Assembly: GCF_030604785.1 (NCBI RefSeq)
Contig: NZ_JAUVVF010000007.1
Span: forward strand, 22,696 to 86,695
DNA length: 64,000 bases
Reading direction: 5' to 3'
DNA from: Paracoccus sp. (in: a-proteobacteria)
GTDB lineage: Bacteria; Pseudomonadota; Alphaproteobacteria; Rhodobacterales; Rhodobacteraceae
The notes below the pieces were generated by a model that had not been told where the DNA came from, made no database searches, and saw only the letters and a program-made list of their open reading frames with translations. Of the stretch, positions 9,613 through 18,661 are shown piece after piece. Both the position numbers and the translations under genes were made by a program. Every line of letters starts with the position of its first letter. The first letter of the stretch is position 1.

Positions 9613-10830
9613 ATGGATCAGGTCCTCGATCCCGCAGCGCCGGATTTCGGCGCCGATCCTTGGCCCGCCTATGCCCGCCTGCGCGCCATGCCCGGCCTGC
9701 CCTGTTGGGCGGCCTTTGACGGGCATCTGGCCAGCCGGATGGAAGATGTCCGCGCCATCGCGCTGGACCGGCGGATGGTCCGCTCGGCGGCGGCCTTCCT
9801 GCCCCCGGACGAGGTGCGCCGCCTTCAGGTCGCGGGAAATTTCCACGACATGCCGTTCCATGAACGCTACGTCCAGACCTCGATGCTGGAGGTGGACGGC
9901 CCCGACCATGACCGCCTGCGCCGCGCGGTCTTTCCCTTCTTCACCAAGACAAGGCTGGAGAGCCTGCGCGGCTTCGTGACCGACTGGGTCGCCCGCGAGC
10001 TGGCGCCGCTGATCGGCGCGGGGCCGGTGGATTTCATCGAGACGCTGGCCGCGCATCTGCCAGGGCAGGTGATCGGCCATCTGATCGGCACCGACCCGGC
10101 GCTTGCCCCGCAGATGACCGCCTGGTCCGAGGATGTCGTCAGCTATTTCGACATCGACCGCAGCGCCGCCAAGAAGGCACGCGCCGAGGACGCCACGCGT
10201 CTCTTCGCCGAGTTGCTGGAGGATCTTTACGCCGCCCGCCGTGCCGCGCCGCGCGACGATCTGATGAGCGCCATGATCGGCGCCGAGGCCGAGGGCCTGC
10301 TGACCCATGACGAGCTGATCGCCACGATCATGCAGATCCTGCATGCGGGGCACGGATCGACCATCGACGTGATCGGGTCGGGGCTGAACGCGCTGATCGG
10401 CCATCCCGACCAGATGGCGGCCCTGCGCGCCGAGCCGGCGCTGATGCCGCAGGCCGTGCAGGAGATGTTCCGCCATTCCGCGCCCCTGCCCTTTTTCCAC
10501 CGCTACGCGTCCGAGGATCTGACGATCTGCGGGCAGGACTGGCCCAGGGGGACGAAGTTCGGCCTGCTTTACGCCAGCGCGAACCGCGACCCGAAGGCCT
10601 TTGCCGATCCCGACCGGCTGGATATCCGGCGCCGGCCAAACGTGCATCTGGCATTCGGCGCGGGCGCGCATGTCTGTCTGGGCAACAATCTGGCGCGGCT
10701 GAACATGGAGGTGCTGTTCTCGGCCCTTCTGTCGCGGACGCGGGCGATGGAGCCCGCAGGCCCGGTCCTGTGGAAGACCGGCCTGCAGGCGCATGGCCCG
10801 CGCAGGCTGCCGCTGACCCTGATCGCCTGA
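9613..10830 (+). CDS. Cytochrome P450
   Basis: A 405-residue soluble bacterial P450. The heme loop FGAGAHVCLG places the thiolate ligand at C355; the ExxR pair is E284/R287 and the C-helix region reads DGPDHDRLRRAVFPFF. The I-helix reads AGHGST (245-250): the usual acidic residue before the Thr is Gly here, so oxygen activation may be non-standard. No ferredoxin or reductase gene lies nearby. ATG 9613 is 4 bp after the lipoprotein stop; the frame stays open upstream only as a shadow. Substrate and CYP family cannot be told from sequence reading. Confidence 0.9.
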   Translation: MDQVLDPAAPDFGADPWPAYARLRAMPGLPCWAAFDGHLASRMEDVRAIALDRRMVRSAAAFLPPDEVRRLQVAGNFHDMPFHERYVQTSMLEVDGPDHDRLRRAVFPFFTKTRLESLRGFVTDWVARELAPLIGAGPVDFIETLAAHLPGQVIGHLIGTDPALAPQMTAWSEDVVSYFDIDRSAAKKARAEDATRLFAELLEDLYAARRAAPRDDLMSAMIGAEAEGLLTHDELIATIMQILHAGHGSTIDVIGSGLNALIGHPDQMAALRAEPALMPQAVQEMFRHSAPLPFFHRYASEDLTICGQDWPRGTKFGLLYASANRDPKAFADPDRLDIRRRPNVHLAFGAGAHVCLGNNLARLNMEVLFSALLSRTRAMEPAGPVLWKTGLQAHGPRRLPLTLIA

Positions 10831-11014
10831 AGCCGATCCGCGCCCGACGGTCGGGCAGCGGCGAAAGCCCGACCCCATCGAGGGGCCGGACTTTCGCGGG
10901 CTTCGCCCCGCGCGCCCAAAGGGCCGATCCGCCGACACATTCGCTTGAGTCCGGGTTGCGCCCGGATCGCGACAGGTCCAGATTTCCAACCGGAAAGAGG
11001 AGGTTGGTTCCCCG
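10831..11014. other. Intergenic region with hairpins between P450 and M16 genes
   Basis: A 184-bp non-coding stretch. It contains several GC-rich inverted repeats (CCCGAC-G-GTCGGG near 10852, GCGGG/CCCGC near 10897) that could end P450 transcription, and a purine-rich AAAGAGGAGG just upstream of the M16 start. No convincing -35/-10 pair was seen. Confidence 0.4.
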
Positions 11015-12469
11015 ATGCCCTGCCCCGCCCTGAAAGCGCCCGTCACCGCCGCCCTGCCGCTAATGGGGGGGCTGATCCTGTCCGCAGGCACCGCCCTAGC
11101 CGATCTGGCCGATGGCGTCACCCATTTCACCCTGCCCAATGGGCTGGAAACCGTGGTGATCGAGGATCGCCGCGCCCCGGTCGTCGTGCAGATGGTGTGG
11201 TACCGGATCGGCGCCGCAGACGAGGAACCGGGCAAGTCCGGCATCGCGCATTACCTGGAACATCTGATGTTCAAGGGCACGGACACGCTTGGGCCGGGCG
11301 AGTTCTCGCGCATCGTGACGGCCAATGGCGGCAGCGACAACGCCTTTACCTCGTGGGATTTCACGGCCTATTTCCAGCGCATCGCCAGCGACCGCCTGCC
11401 GATGGTGATGGCGATGGAGGCCGACCGGATGGCGAACCTCAACATCTCGGACGACGACTGGCTGGCCGAACGCCAGGTCGTGCTGGAGGAACGCGCGCAG
11501 CGCATCGACAGCGATCCACGCGCCCTGTTCGCCGAGGAACTGAACGCGGTTCTCTACGACAACCACCCCTACGGCCGCCCCATCATCGGCTGGCGCGACG
11601 AGATCGAGGCGCTGACGCTGGACGACGCGAATGCCTGGTATGACGCGCATTACGCGCCCGACGCGGCGATCCTGATCGTGGCGGGCGACGTCTCGGCCGA
11701 CGAAGTGCGGGCACTGGCCGAGGAACATTACGGCCCCATCCCCGCGCGCGGCGACATCGCCCCCCGCCAGCGCCCGCAAGAGCCGCCCAAACGGGCCGAC
11801 AGGCGCCTGGAAATGTCCGACCCCCGCGTCCCGCAGCCGCAGATGACGCGGCGCATCCTGGCGCCCGCGCGCGAGGCGGGCGACCAGCGGCAGGCTGCCG
11901 CGCTGACAGTGCTGGCCGAGTTGCTGGGCGGATCCTCGCAGACCTCGGTCCTGGGCCGCGAACTGGTGCTGCCGGGCAAGGCGCTGTTCGCGGGCGCGCG
12001 TTACGACGGGCTGTCGCTGGACCAGACCGACTTCGCGCTGTCGCTGGTGCCTGCCGACGGGGTGTCCCCGGCCGAGGCCGAGGCGGCGCTGGATGCCGCC
12101 CTGGCGCGGTTCCTCGAGGAAGGCCTCGACCCGGCCGATCTGGAACGGGTGCGGACGCGGATCAGGGCCTCCGAGGTCTATGGCCGCGATTCCGCCCATG
12201 CCCGCGCCTATGATTTCGGGCAGGGCCTGTCGACGGGCCTGAGCGTCGAGGACGTGCTGGACTGGCCACGCATCCTGAGCGAGGTGACCGAAGACGAGGT
12301 GATGCAGGCCGCACGGCTGGTTCTGGACAATCCGGGCCGCGTGACCGGCTGGCTGCTGCCCGATGCGCCCGATCCCGACAGCCTTGCCGCCGAGGCGCCC
12401 GCGACGCTGCCCGCGCCTGCCCCGGCCCCCGAGACCCCCGCAACCGCCGAATCCGAGGTGCAAGGATGA
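11015..12469 (+). CDS. M16 family zinc metallopeptidase, catalytic partner
   Basis: A 484-residue periplasmic insulinase/pitrilysin-family peptidase. A signal peptide ending near TALA is followed by the zinc motif HYLEH (H79, E82, H83), with the third ligand probably E159 in ERQVVLEE, 76 residues later as usual for the family. A Pro/Ala-rich tail of about 45 residues ends the protein. The purine-rich GAGGAGG lies about 11 bases before ATG 11015. The stop overlaps the next M16 gene by four bases (ATGA), consistent with a heterodimer made from one transcript. Physiological substrate unknown. Confidence 0.93.
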   Translation: MPCPALKAPVTAALPLMGGLILSAGTALADLADGVTHFTLPNGLETVVIEDRRAPVVVQMVWYRIGAADEEPGKSGIAHYLEHLMFKGTDTLGPGEFSRIVTANGGSDNAFTSWDFTAYFQRIASDRLPMVMAMEADRMANLNISDDDWLAERQVVLEERAQRIDSDPRALFAEELNAVLYDNHPYGRPIIGWRDEIEALTLDDANAWYDAHYAPDAAILIVAGDVSADEVRALAEEHYGPIPARGDIAPRQRPQEPPKRADRRLEMSDPRVPQPQMTRRILAPAREAGDQRQAAALTVLAELLGGSSQTSVLGRELVLPGKALFAGARYDGLSLDQTDFALSLVPADGVSPAEAEAALDAALARFLEEGLDPADLERVRTRIRASEVYGRDSAHARAYDFGQGLSTGLSVEDVLDWPRILSEVTEDEVMQAARLVLDNPGRVTGWLLPDAPDPDSLAAEAPATLPAPAPAPETPATAESEVQG

Positions 12470-13794
12470 TCCGCGCCGCCCTTTTCTCGCTGTTCGCGGC
12501 CTTCGCCCTGCCCGTCCAGGCGATCGAGATCCAGGAGGTCACGTCGCCCAAGGGGATCGGCGCATGGCTGGTGCAGGATGACAGCATCCCCTTCGTCGCG
12601 GTCGAGTTCCAGTTCCGCGGCGGGGCCAGCATGGATGCGGCCGGCAAGCGGGGCGCGGTCAACCTGATGACGGCGCTTCTGGAAGAGGGCGCTGGCCCCC
12701 GCGACGCCACGGCCTTTGCCCAGGCGGTCGAGGATCTGGGCGCGCGCCTGTCCTTTTCGGCGGGCGACGACACGGTGAATGTCAGCCTGCGCAGCCTGAC
12801 CGAGACGCGCGACGAGGCCGCCTCGCTTCTGGCCGAGGCGCTGAGCCAGCCGCGCTTCGACGATGCCGCGATCGAGCGCGTCCGCGCGCAGGTGCTGGCG
12901 GTGATCCGGTCCGAGGCCAACAACCCCAACGCCCTTGCGGCGCAGGAGCTGGCGCGGCAGGCCTGGGGCGAGCATCCTTACGGCAGTTCGGCCAATGGCA
13001 CGGCGGCCAGCGTCGAGGCGCTGACCCGCCCGGATCTGGTGGCGGCCAAGAACCGGGTTCTGGCGCGCGACCGGGTGGTGGTCGGCGCGGCGGGCGACAT
13101 CTCGGCCGAGGAGCTGGGCCTGTTGATCGACAAGGTTCTGGCGGGCCTGCCCGAGCAGGCCACCGCCCCCCTGCCCGACCCGGTCGAGCCTGCGCTGACC
13201 AGCGGCGTGACCGTCATCGACTGGGACAGCCCTCAGACGGTGGTCAGCTTCGCCGGGCCGGGCATCGCCATCGACGATCCCGATTACTTCGCGGCCTTTC
13301 TGGCCAACCACATCCTGGGCGGCGGCGGGTTCAGTTCCCGCCTAATGGAGGAGATCCGCGAAAAGCGCGGTCTGACCTATGGGGTCGGCACCGGGCTGTC
13401 GACCGGGCTTTACGGCCAGACCTGGCGCGGCGGCATGGCCAGCGCCAATGCCACCGTGGCCGAGGCGGTCGAGCTGATCCGCGCCGAATGGGCGCGCATG
13501 GCCGAGGGCGTGTCCGAGGACGAACTGGCCAATGCCAAGACCTATCTGACGGGCGAATACGCGCTGCGCTTCGACGGGAACGGGCGGATCGCCTCAATCC
13601 TGGCGGGCATGCAGCTGATCGGGCTGCCGGTCGATTACATCGAGACCCGCAACGACCGCGTCGAGGCCGTGACCGCCGAGGATGTGCGCCGCGTGGCGGG
13701 CGAATTGCTGGACCCTGACCGGCTGCGCTTCGTGCTGGTCGGGCGGCCCGAGGGGATCGAGGCCGACGACGACCTGCCGCTGGCGGCGGAATAG
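12466..13794 (+). CDS. M16 family peptidase-like subunit lacking the zinc motif
   Basis: A 442-residue M16-fold protein with a signal peptide (cleavage near VQA). Where the catalytic partner has HxxEH this protein reads KRGAVNLMTALLEEGAG, so it should not bind catalytic zinc. The C-terminal half keeps the EKRGLTYGV signature (Arg/Tyr pair) that contacts substrate in non-catalytic M16 partners. The arrangement copies that of mitochondrial processing peptidase and other bacterial M16 pairs: one catalytic and one glycine-rich, inactive subunit. It starts inside the stop of the preceding gene. Confidence 0.92.
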   Translation: MIRAALFSLFAAFALPVQAIEIQEVTSPKGIGAWLVQDDSIPFVAVEFQFRGGASMDAAGKRGAVNLMTALLEEGAGPRDATAFAQAVEDLGARLSFSAGDDTVNVSLRSLTETRDEAASLLAEALSQPRFDDAAIERVRAQVLAVIRSEANNPNALAAQELARQAWGEHPYGSSANGTAASVEALTRPDLVAAKNRVLARDRVVVGAAGDISAEELGLLIDKVLAGLPEQATAPLPDPVEPALTSGVTVIDWDSPQTVVSFAGPGIAIDDPDYFAAFLANHILGGGGFSSRLMEEIREKRGLTYGVGTGLSTGLYGQTWRGGMASANATVAEAVELIRAEWARMAEGVSEDELANAKTYLTGEYALRFDGNGRIASILAGMQLIGLPVDYIETRNDRVEAVTAEDVRRVAGELLDPDRLRFVLVGRPEGIEADDDLPLAAE

Positions 13795-13850
13795 CCGGCC
13801 CTGCGGGCCGGCGGTGGCGCCGCGGCCGGCACGCCGGCCGACCGCGGCGC
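13795..13850 (+). terminator. Double GC hairpin after the M16 pair
   Basis: Two perfect inverted repeats follow the stop directly: CCGGCC (13795-13800) with GGCCGG (13806-13811), then GCGCCGCGG (13817-13825) with CCGCGGCGC (13842-13850) enclosing a further GGCCG/CGGCC pair. There is no T-run, so either a weak or Rho-assisted terminator or a transcript-stabilising structure. Confidence 0.5.
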
Positions 13851-13914
13851 GGTCGCGCGGCTGGTCGGGGCGAATCTCTGGCAGGCAAGCGGGCGAGATG
13901 CTAGATATGGGGGC

Positions 13915-15744
13915 ATGAACACGCACGCCCCCAATATCCGGCCCGATGACCGACCCGTCATCCGGCAGCTGGACGAGGCCACGGCCAACCGCATCGCAGC
14001 GGGCGAGGTGGTCGAGCGTCCGGCCTCGGCGGTCAAGGAGCTGGTCGAGAATGCGCTGGATGCGGGTGCAAGCCGCATCGACATCGCTATCGAGGAAGGC
14101 GGGCGCCGCCTGATCCGCGTGGTCGATGACGGTTGCGGCATGACGGCGGACGACCTGCCGCTGGCCCTGTCGCGCCATGCGACCAGCAAGATCGACGGCA
14201 GCGACCTGCTGGCGATCAACAGCTTCGGCTTCCGCGGCGAGGCGCTGCCCTCGCTTGGCGCGGTGGGGCGGCTGGTCATCACCTCGCGCGCGCGGGGGGC
14301 GGATGCCGCCCAGATCGCCATCACCGGTGGGCGCGTCGCGCCGGTGCGTCCTGCGGCGGGCAATCCCGGCACTGTTGTCGAATTGCGCGACCTGTTCTTT
14401 GCCACGCCCGCCCGGCTGAAGTTCCTGCGTTCGGACCGCGCCGAGACGCAGGCCGTCGCCGAGACCGTGCGCCGCCTTGCCATGGCCGAACCCTTTGTCG
14501 GCTTCACGCTGACCGCCGACGGGCGCGAGATCTTTCGTGCCGATGCCGAACAGGGCGAGCTGTTCGGCGCGCTGACCACCCGGCTCACGCGGATCATGGG
14601 CGCGGATTTCATCGACAACGCCCTGCCGCTGGACGCGACGCGGGATGAGGTCACGCTGACCGGCTTTGCCGCGCTGCCGACCTATTCGCGGGGGGCGGCG
14701 GTGGCGCAGCATGTCTATGTGAACGGGCGCCCGGTCCGCGACAAGATGCTGACCGGGGCCTTACGGGCGGGCTACATGGATGTGCTGGCGCCGGGGCGCC
14801 ATCCGGCGGCGGTGCTGTATCTGACCTGCGATCCGCAACTGGTCGATGTGAACGTCCACCCCGCCAAGGCCGAGGTCCGGTTCCGCGACCCGCAGGCCGC
14901 GCGCGGGCTGGTGGTCAGCGCGCTGCGACATGCGATGGCGGGGGCGGGGCACCGCGCCTCGGCCACGTTGGGCACGGCGGTGGCGGATGCGTTCCGCCCC
15001 GAGACGCCCGCGACCCACACCCCCCGGACATGGCAGGCGCCGCCGCCCTCGGCCCCGGCGATCCGGGCTGCGCAAGAGGCGCAGGCGCCGCTGCTGGCGT
15101 CGGGCTTTGCCGAGGCCAGCGCCTCGGCCCGGCTGGAGCCGGTGACCGAGGCCCCGGCGCATGCGCCCCTGGGTGCGGCGCGCGCGCAGATCCACGAGAA
15201 TTACATCATCGCCCAGACGGCCGACGGGATGATCATCGTCGATCAGCACGCCGCCCATGAACGGCTGGTCTATGAGCGGCTGAAGGCGCAGGCCGCCAGC
15301 CGCAGCATCACGACGCAGGCGCTGCTGATCCCCGAGATCGTCACCCTGTCCGAGGCCGACGCGACCCTGATCCTGTCGCTGGCCCCCGATCTGGCCGAGC
15401 TGGGGCTGGTGATCGAGCCTTTCGGCCCCGGCGCCATCGCGATCCGCGAAATGCCCGCGCTGCTGGGCCGTCTGGACGGGACGGCTCTGATCCGCGACAT
15501 CCTGGACGATCTGGCCGATCAGGGCGTGTCCGACCGGCTGCAGGCGCGGATCGACGCGGTCCTGTCCTCGATGGCGTGCCACGGGTCCGTGCGGTCGGGC
15601 CGCCGGATGAGCGCGGACGAGATGAACGCCCTGCTGCGCGAGATGGAGCGCACCCCCCGGTCGGGTCAGTGCAATCACGGCCGCCCCACCTGGGTCCGGC
15701 TGGGTCTGTCGGATATCGAGCGCCTTTTCGGCCGCAAGGATTGA
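13915..15744 (+). CDS. mutL: DNA mismatch repair protein MutL
   Basis: Couples MutS mismatch recognition to strand incision. The GHKL ATPase domain shows ENALDAGA, DDGCGM and GFRGEALPSL; the C-terminal dimerisation domain has the endonuclease metal motif DQHAAHERLVYE, matching DQHA(x)2E(x)4E, plus ACHGS and CNHGRPTW. This is therefore a nicking MutL as found in bacteria without MutH. A Pro/Ala-rich linker joins the two domains around residues 340-420. The 609 residues are normal. It follows the M16 hairpins by 64 bp. Confidence 0.97.
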   Translation: MNTHAPNIRPDDRPVIRQLDEATANRIAAGEVVERPASAVKELVENALDAGASRIDIAIEEGGRRLIRVVDDGCGMTADDLPLALSRHATSKIDGSDLLAINSFGFRGEALPSLGAVGRLVITSRARGADAAQIAITGGRVAPVRPAAGNPGTVVELRDLFFATPARLKFLRSDRAETQAVAETVRRLAMAEPFVGFTLTADGREIFRADAEQGELFGALTTRLTRIMGADFIDNALPLDATRDEVTLTGFAALPTYSRGAAVAQHVYVNGRPVRDKMLTGALRAGYMDVLAPGRHPAAVLYLTCDPQLVDVNVHPAKAEVRFRDPQAARGLVVSALRHAMAGAGHRASATLGTAVADAFRPETPATHTPRTWQAPPPSAPAIRAAQEAQAPLLASGFAEASASARLEPVTEAPAHAPLGAARAQIHENYIIAQTADGMIIVDQHAAHERLVYERLKAQAASRSITTQALLIPEIVTLSEADATLILSLAPDLAELGLVIEPFGPGAIAIREMPALLGRLDGTALIRDILDDLADQGVSDRLQARIDAVLSSMACHGSVRSGRRMSADEMNALLREMERTPRSGQCNHGRPTWVRLGLSDIERLFGRKD

Positions 15745-15789
15745 CCCGCGCCGCCCTCGGCGCGACACTGGCGCGAAGGGAGGTGCGAC

Positions 15790-16161
15790 ATGCTGCAAAT
15801 CGCCACCGACAAGATCGCCCATGTGATCATCCGCGCCCGCGACTATGACAGCGGGGTCAATCCCTGGGCCCATCAGGGCAGCCGTCGCCAGCACGGCACG
15901 CGCACGGAACTGCACGATTTCATCGATTCGATGAACGATGACGAACAGGCCAGCCTTGTCGCGGTCATGTGGATCGGCCGCGAAAGCTTCGAGCCCGAGG
16001 AACTGGCCGAGGCCATCGCCACCGCCCGCGCCGAACGGACCACCCCCACCGCCGATTACCTGATGGGAGAGCCGCGTCTGGCCGATCTGCTGGAGGCCGG
16101 GCTCGAGGCGCTTGGCATCTCGCCCGAGGATGTCGAGGACGCGCTGCAGAAGCCCGTCTGA
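15790..16161 (+). CDS. DUF3775 domain protein
   Basis: A 123-residue soluble acidic protein of the DUF3775 family, recognised by HDFIDSMNDDEQASLVAVMW followed by IGR and the EELAEAIATARAE helix. No function is established. ATG 15790 follows a good GGGAGG ribosome-binding site. It lies 45 bp after mutL, which suggests readthrough, and is followed at once by a strong terminator. Confidence 0.82.
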   Translation: MLQIATDKIAHVIIRARDYDSGVNPWAHQGSRRQHGTRTELHDFIDSMNDDEQASLVAVMWIGRESFEPEELAEAIATARAERTTPTADYLMGEPRLADLLEAGLEALGISPEDVEDALQKPV

Positions 16162-16166
16162 CGCAA

Positions 16167-16193
16167 GAACCCCGCCCGGACGGGGCGGGGTTC
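16167..16193. terminator. Bidirectional terminator hairpin
   Basis: GAACCCCGCCC (16167-16177) pairs perfectly over 11 bp with GGGCGGGGTTC (16183-16193). It lies between the convergent DUF3775 gene and the PQQ-dehydrogenase gene and can serve both. There is no long T-run. Confidence 0.7.
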
Positions 16194-16215
16194 GGATCAT
16201 GTCGCCATAGCCCGA

Positions 16216-17442
16216 TCAGCCCTCGGGCGTCAGGCGGATCAGGGCGCCGTTTTCGTGGTCGGTGATGACCATCAGCGCACCATCGCTGGCGACCTCGATC
16301 TCGCGCACGCGGCCGATGCCTTCGGCATAACGCTGCTCGCCGGTGACGCGGCCATCCTCGATCGTCAGGCGGATGATGTCCTCGCTCTGAAGGCCGCCGA
16401 TCAGGGCGTCGCCCTGCCAATCGGCGAACATGTCACCCTCGTAGAAGGCCATGCCGCTGATCGCGGGCGAGGGGTCCCAGTAATAGACGGGCTGCTCCAT
16501 GCCTTCCTGCGCGGTCAGGCCCTCGTTCACCTCGGGGCCGGCATATTCGACGCCATAGGTGATGACCGGCCAGCCGTAATTCACGCCCGGCTGGATCAGG
16601 TTCAGCTCGTCCCCGCCGCGCGGGCCGTGTTCGTTGAACCAGATGTTGCCTTGCGGATCGATGGCGCCGCCCTGGATGTTGCGGTGGCCCATCGACCAGA
16701 TCTCGGGCAGCGCGCCCTCGATCCCGGCGCCGGCGGGGCTGCCATCCTCGCCGTTGATGCGGATCACCTTGCCAAGCGTCGATTGCGGGTCCTGCGCATA
16801 TTCGCGCGGCTCGGGGTCGGACCGCTCGCCCAGACCCACGATCAGATGCCCCTCGTCGTCAAAGAGGATGCGGGCGCCGAAATGCTTGGTCGATTCCCAG
16901 GCGGGCACCTGCTGCCAGATGCGTTCGACCTCTTCCAGCGCGGTGGCGTCCTCGTTCAGGATGCCGGTGGCGATGGCGGTGGTGTTCTCGCCGTCCTCCA
17001 GCGGCTCGGCATAGGTCCACCAGACGCGGCGGGTCTGCTCGAAATCAGGGGCGATGGCGACATCATGCAGACCGCCCTGATCGCGGGCATCGACCTCGGG
17101 CAGCCCCTCGATCGGGTCCGAGACCTCTCCGTCCGGGGTGATGACGCGCATCCGGCCCGGACGTTCGGTCACAAGCCAGTTGCCGTCGGGCATCTCGACC
17201 AGACCCCAGGGATGTTCCAGCCCGTCGGCGATCACCTCCTGCGCCAGGGTCAGGTCGTCCTCGATCACCGGGGCGCGGGTCTGGCCCTCGAAGGCCGGGG
17301 TCTGGCCGAATTCCGCGCCATGCGGCGGAGCGTCGTTGAAATCCTGGGCGAAGGCCGCCCCGGCCAGAAGCCCGGTCCCTGCGGCAAGTGCCAGCGTGCT
17401 GATCGTCAGGCTCGGAGCCTTGGGGCGCGCATTCGTCGTCAT
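16216..17442 (-). CDS. PQQ-dependent sugar (aldose) dehydrogenase-like protein
   Basis: A 408-residue periplasmic beta-propeller of the soluble glucose dehydrogenase/sorbosone dehydrogenase family (Asd/YliI-like). Signal peptide ends near AAFAQ. Family landmarks include HPWGLVEMPDG, GGLHDVAIAPDF, MGHRNIQGGAIDPQG, WFNEHGPRGGDELN and GVNYGWPVITYG. PQQ and calcium binding are expected from the family; no PQQ synthesis genes are in the window. ATG 17442 was chosen over the upstream in-frame start because GGAGG sits 7 bases before it and it begins a normal signal peptide. Confidence 0.9.
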   Translation of the reverse strand: MTTNARPKAPSLTISTLALAAGTGLLAGAAFAQDFNDAPPHGAEFGQTPAFEGQTRAPVIEDDLTLAQEVIADGLEHPWGLVEMPDGNWLVTERPGRMRVITPDGEVSDPIEGLPEVDARDQGGLHDVAIAPDFEQTRRVWWTYAEPLEDGENTTAIATGILNEDATALEEVERIWQQVPAWESTKHFGARILFDDEGHLIVGLGERSDPEPREYAQDPQSTLGKVIRINGEDGSPAGAGIEGALPEIWSMGHRNIQGGAIDPQGNIWFNEHGPRGGDELNLIQPGVNYGWPVITYGVEYAGPEVNEGLTAQEGMEQPVYYWDPSPAISGMAFYEGDMFADWQGDALIGGLQSEDIIRLTIEDGRVTGEQRYAEGIGRVREIEVASDGALMVITDHENGALIRLTPEG

Positions 17443-17546
17443 CGTGGTCCTCCATTCCGTCTGGCTGTGTCGGGGACCGAACATCCCCTGCACGGAATGC
17501 GTTCCGCGAAACGGTTCACGAAGGCGTCAGGGGCGGGAACCGCGCG

Positions 17547-18596
17547 TCAGCGGGGCCGGTGCTGTTCGAACAGGGCCTCGGCCCGCGCCCAGGGGGCGGT
17601 GAAGGCGTCCAGCTCCTCCAACACGGGCAGCAGCTGCGCCGCATAATCCTCCGAGCTTTCCAGCGGCAGCATCGAGGGCAGGTTGTCGATGGCCATGACA
17701 TCCAGAACCGGGCTGTCGGCGACGCGCAGCACGGGTGCGTCCCAATCGGTCGTCCGGTCATAGACCTTGATCGGAGAGAATTCGCTGGTCGGGTCGCAGG
17801 CCACATCTCCGATCACCGCCAGCGCGCGCGGCGCGGTGATGGCGGATCGCGGCACGAAGACCGGGGCGCCCGGCTGGGCGAGGATCGCGTTGATGAAGAT
17901 GTCGTGCATCAGCACCTCGGGGAACGGGCCGCCATGCGCGGTCTCGGCCATGTCCCACCGGGTGACGGTCACGCCCATCGCCGTCAGCAGATCGCAGGCG
18001 CCGCCGCCCACCCGGCCCTTGGCACCGATGACGATGGCGCGCGGCCGGGGCCGCCCCGTCGCATCCATCCGCGCCCGCAGATCGGCCAGCAGCGCGTCGC
18101 GGCGGGGCCATGCCCGCACCGGCGGGCAGATCCCGCCCGCCTGCTGCGCGACCCAGGCCGACAGGGACACCGCCGCCCCCGCATAGCCCGCCCAGTAGCC
18201 GAAGGCCGCCAGCCTGCGCCCGGCCTCGTCGGTCAGGTATTCCAGATCCAGCAGCGTCCCGCCCCCTTCGGCAAAGCGCCGCAGCAGCACCTGCCCTGCG
18301 GGCTGGCCCTTGTAGGCATGGCCGAACATGATGTGGCGGTGACGCAGCGGCGTGCCGTCCTCGGGCAGCTCCTTCAGGCCGAAGACGATCGCCTCGGCGG
18401 GGGCATCGCGCCAGCTTCCCTCGGGGGCGATGGTCGCACCGGCGGCGGCATAGGCATCCGTGGCGATGACGCGGCGCGGGCTGTCCTCGACCGTGACGGC
18501 GAAGCCCTGCACGATCAGGCGGCGCACGCCGTCGGGCGTGATGCCCACGCGATCCTCGTTCGGCCGGCTCTCGGCCCTGACCCACAGATGCGTCAT
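17547..18596 (-). CDS. Saccharopine dehydrogenase-like oxidoreductase
   Basis: A 349-residue protein resembling eukaryotic Lys1-type saccharopine dehydrogenase: an N-terminal alanine-dehydrogenase-like domain (ESRPNEDRVGITPDGVRRL) and a dinucleotide-binding stretch, VIGAKGRVGGGACDLLTAMG. No alpha-aminoadipate pathway genes are seen here, while the window carries the diaminopimelate route, so a role in making lysine this way is doubtful. ATG 18596 follows AGGGGGA and matches homologues. Substrate uncertain. Confidence 0.82.
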   Translation of the reverse strand: MTHLWVRAESRPNEDRVGITPDGVRRLIVQGFAVTVEDSPRRVIATDAYAAAGATIAPEGSWRDAPAEAIVFGLKELPEDGTPLRHRHIMFGHAYKGQPAGQVLLRRFAEGGGTLLDLEYLTDEAGRRLAAFGYWAGYAGAAVSLSAWVAQQAGGICPPVRAWPRRDALLADLRARMDATGRPRPRAIVIGAKGRVGGGACDLLTAMGVTVTRWDMAETAHGGPFPEVLMHDIFINAILAQPGAPVFVPRSAITAPRALAVIGDVACDPTSEFSPIKVYDRTTDWDAPVLRVADSPVLDVMAIDNLPSMLPLESSEDYAAQLLPVLEELDAFTAPWARAEALFEQHRPR

Positions 18597-18661
18597 AGCG
18601 TCCCCCTTTTGGCTGCCGGTCAATCTGTAGGTCAGCCGGGGACAGGCGGCAACCCGGCCCG

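Noticed and set aside
10984..11009. A GGAAC-N16-GTT promoter on the minus strand just before the M16 gene
   Set aside because: It points into the 3-prime end of the P450 gene and overlaps the M16 ribosome site; probably chance.
13817..13850. A riboswitch or attenuator ahead of mutL
   Set aside because: Only nested GC palindromes directly after the M16 stop; no conserved unpaired core as in known riboswitches. Listed as a terminator-like hairpin.
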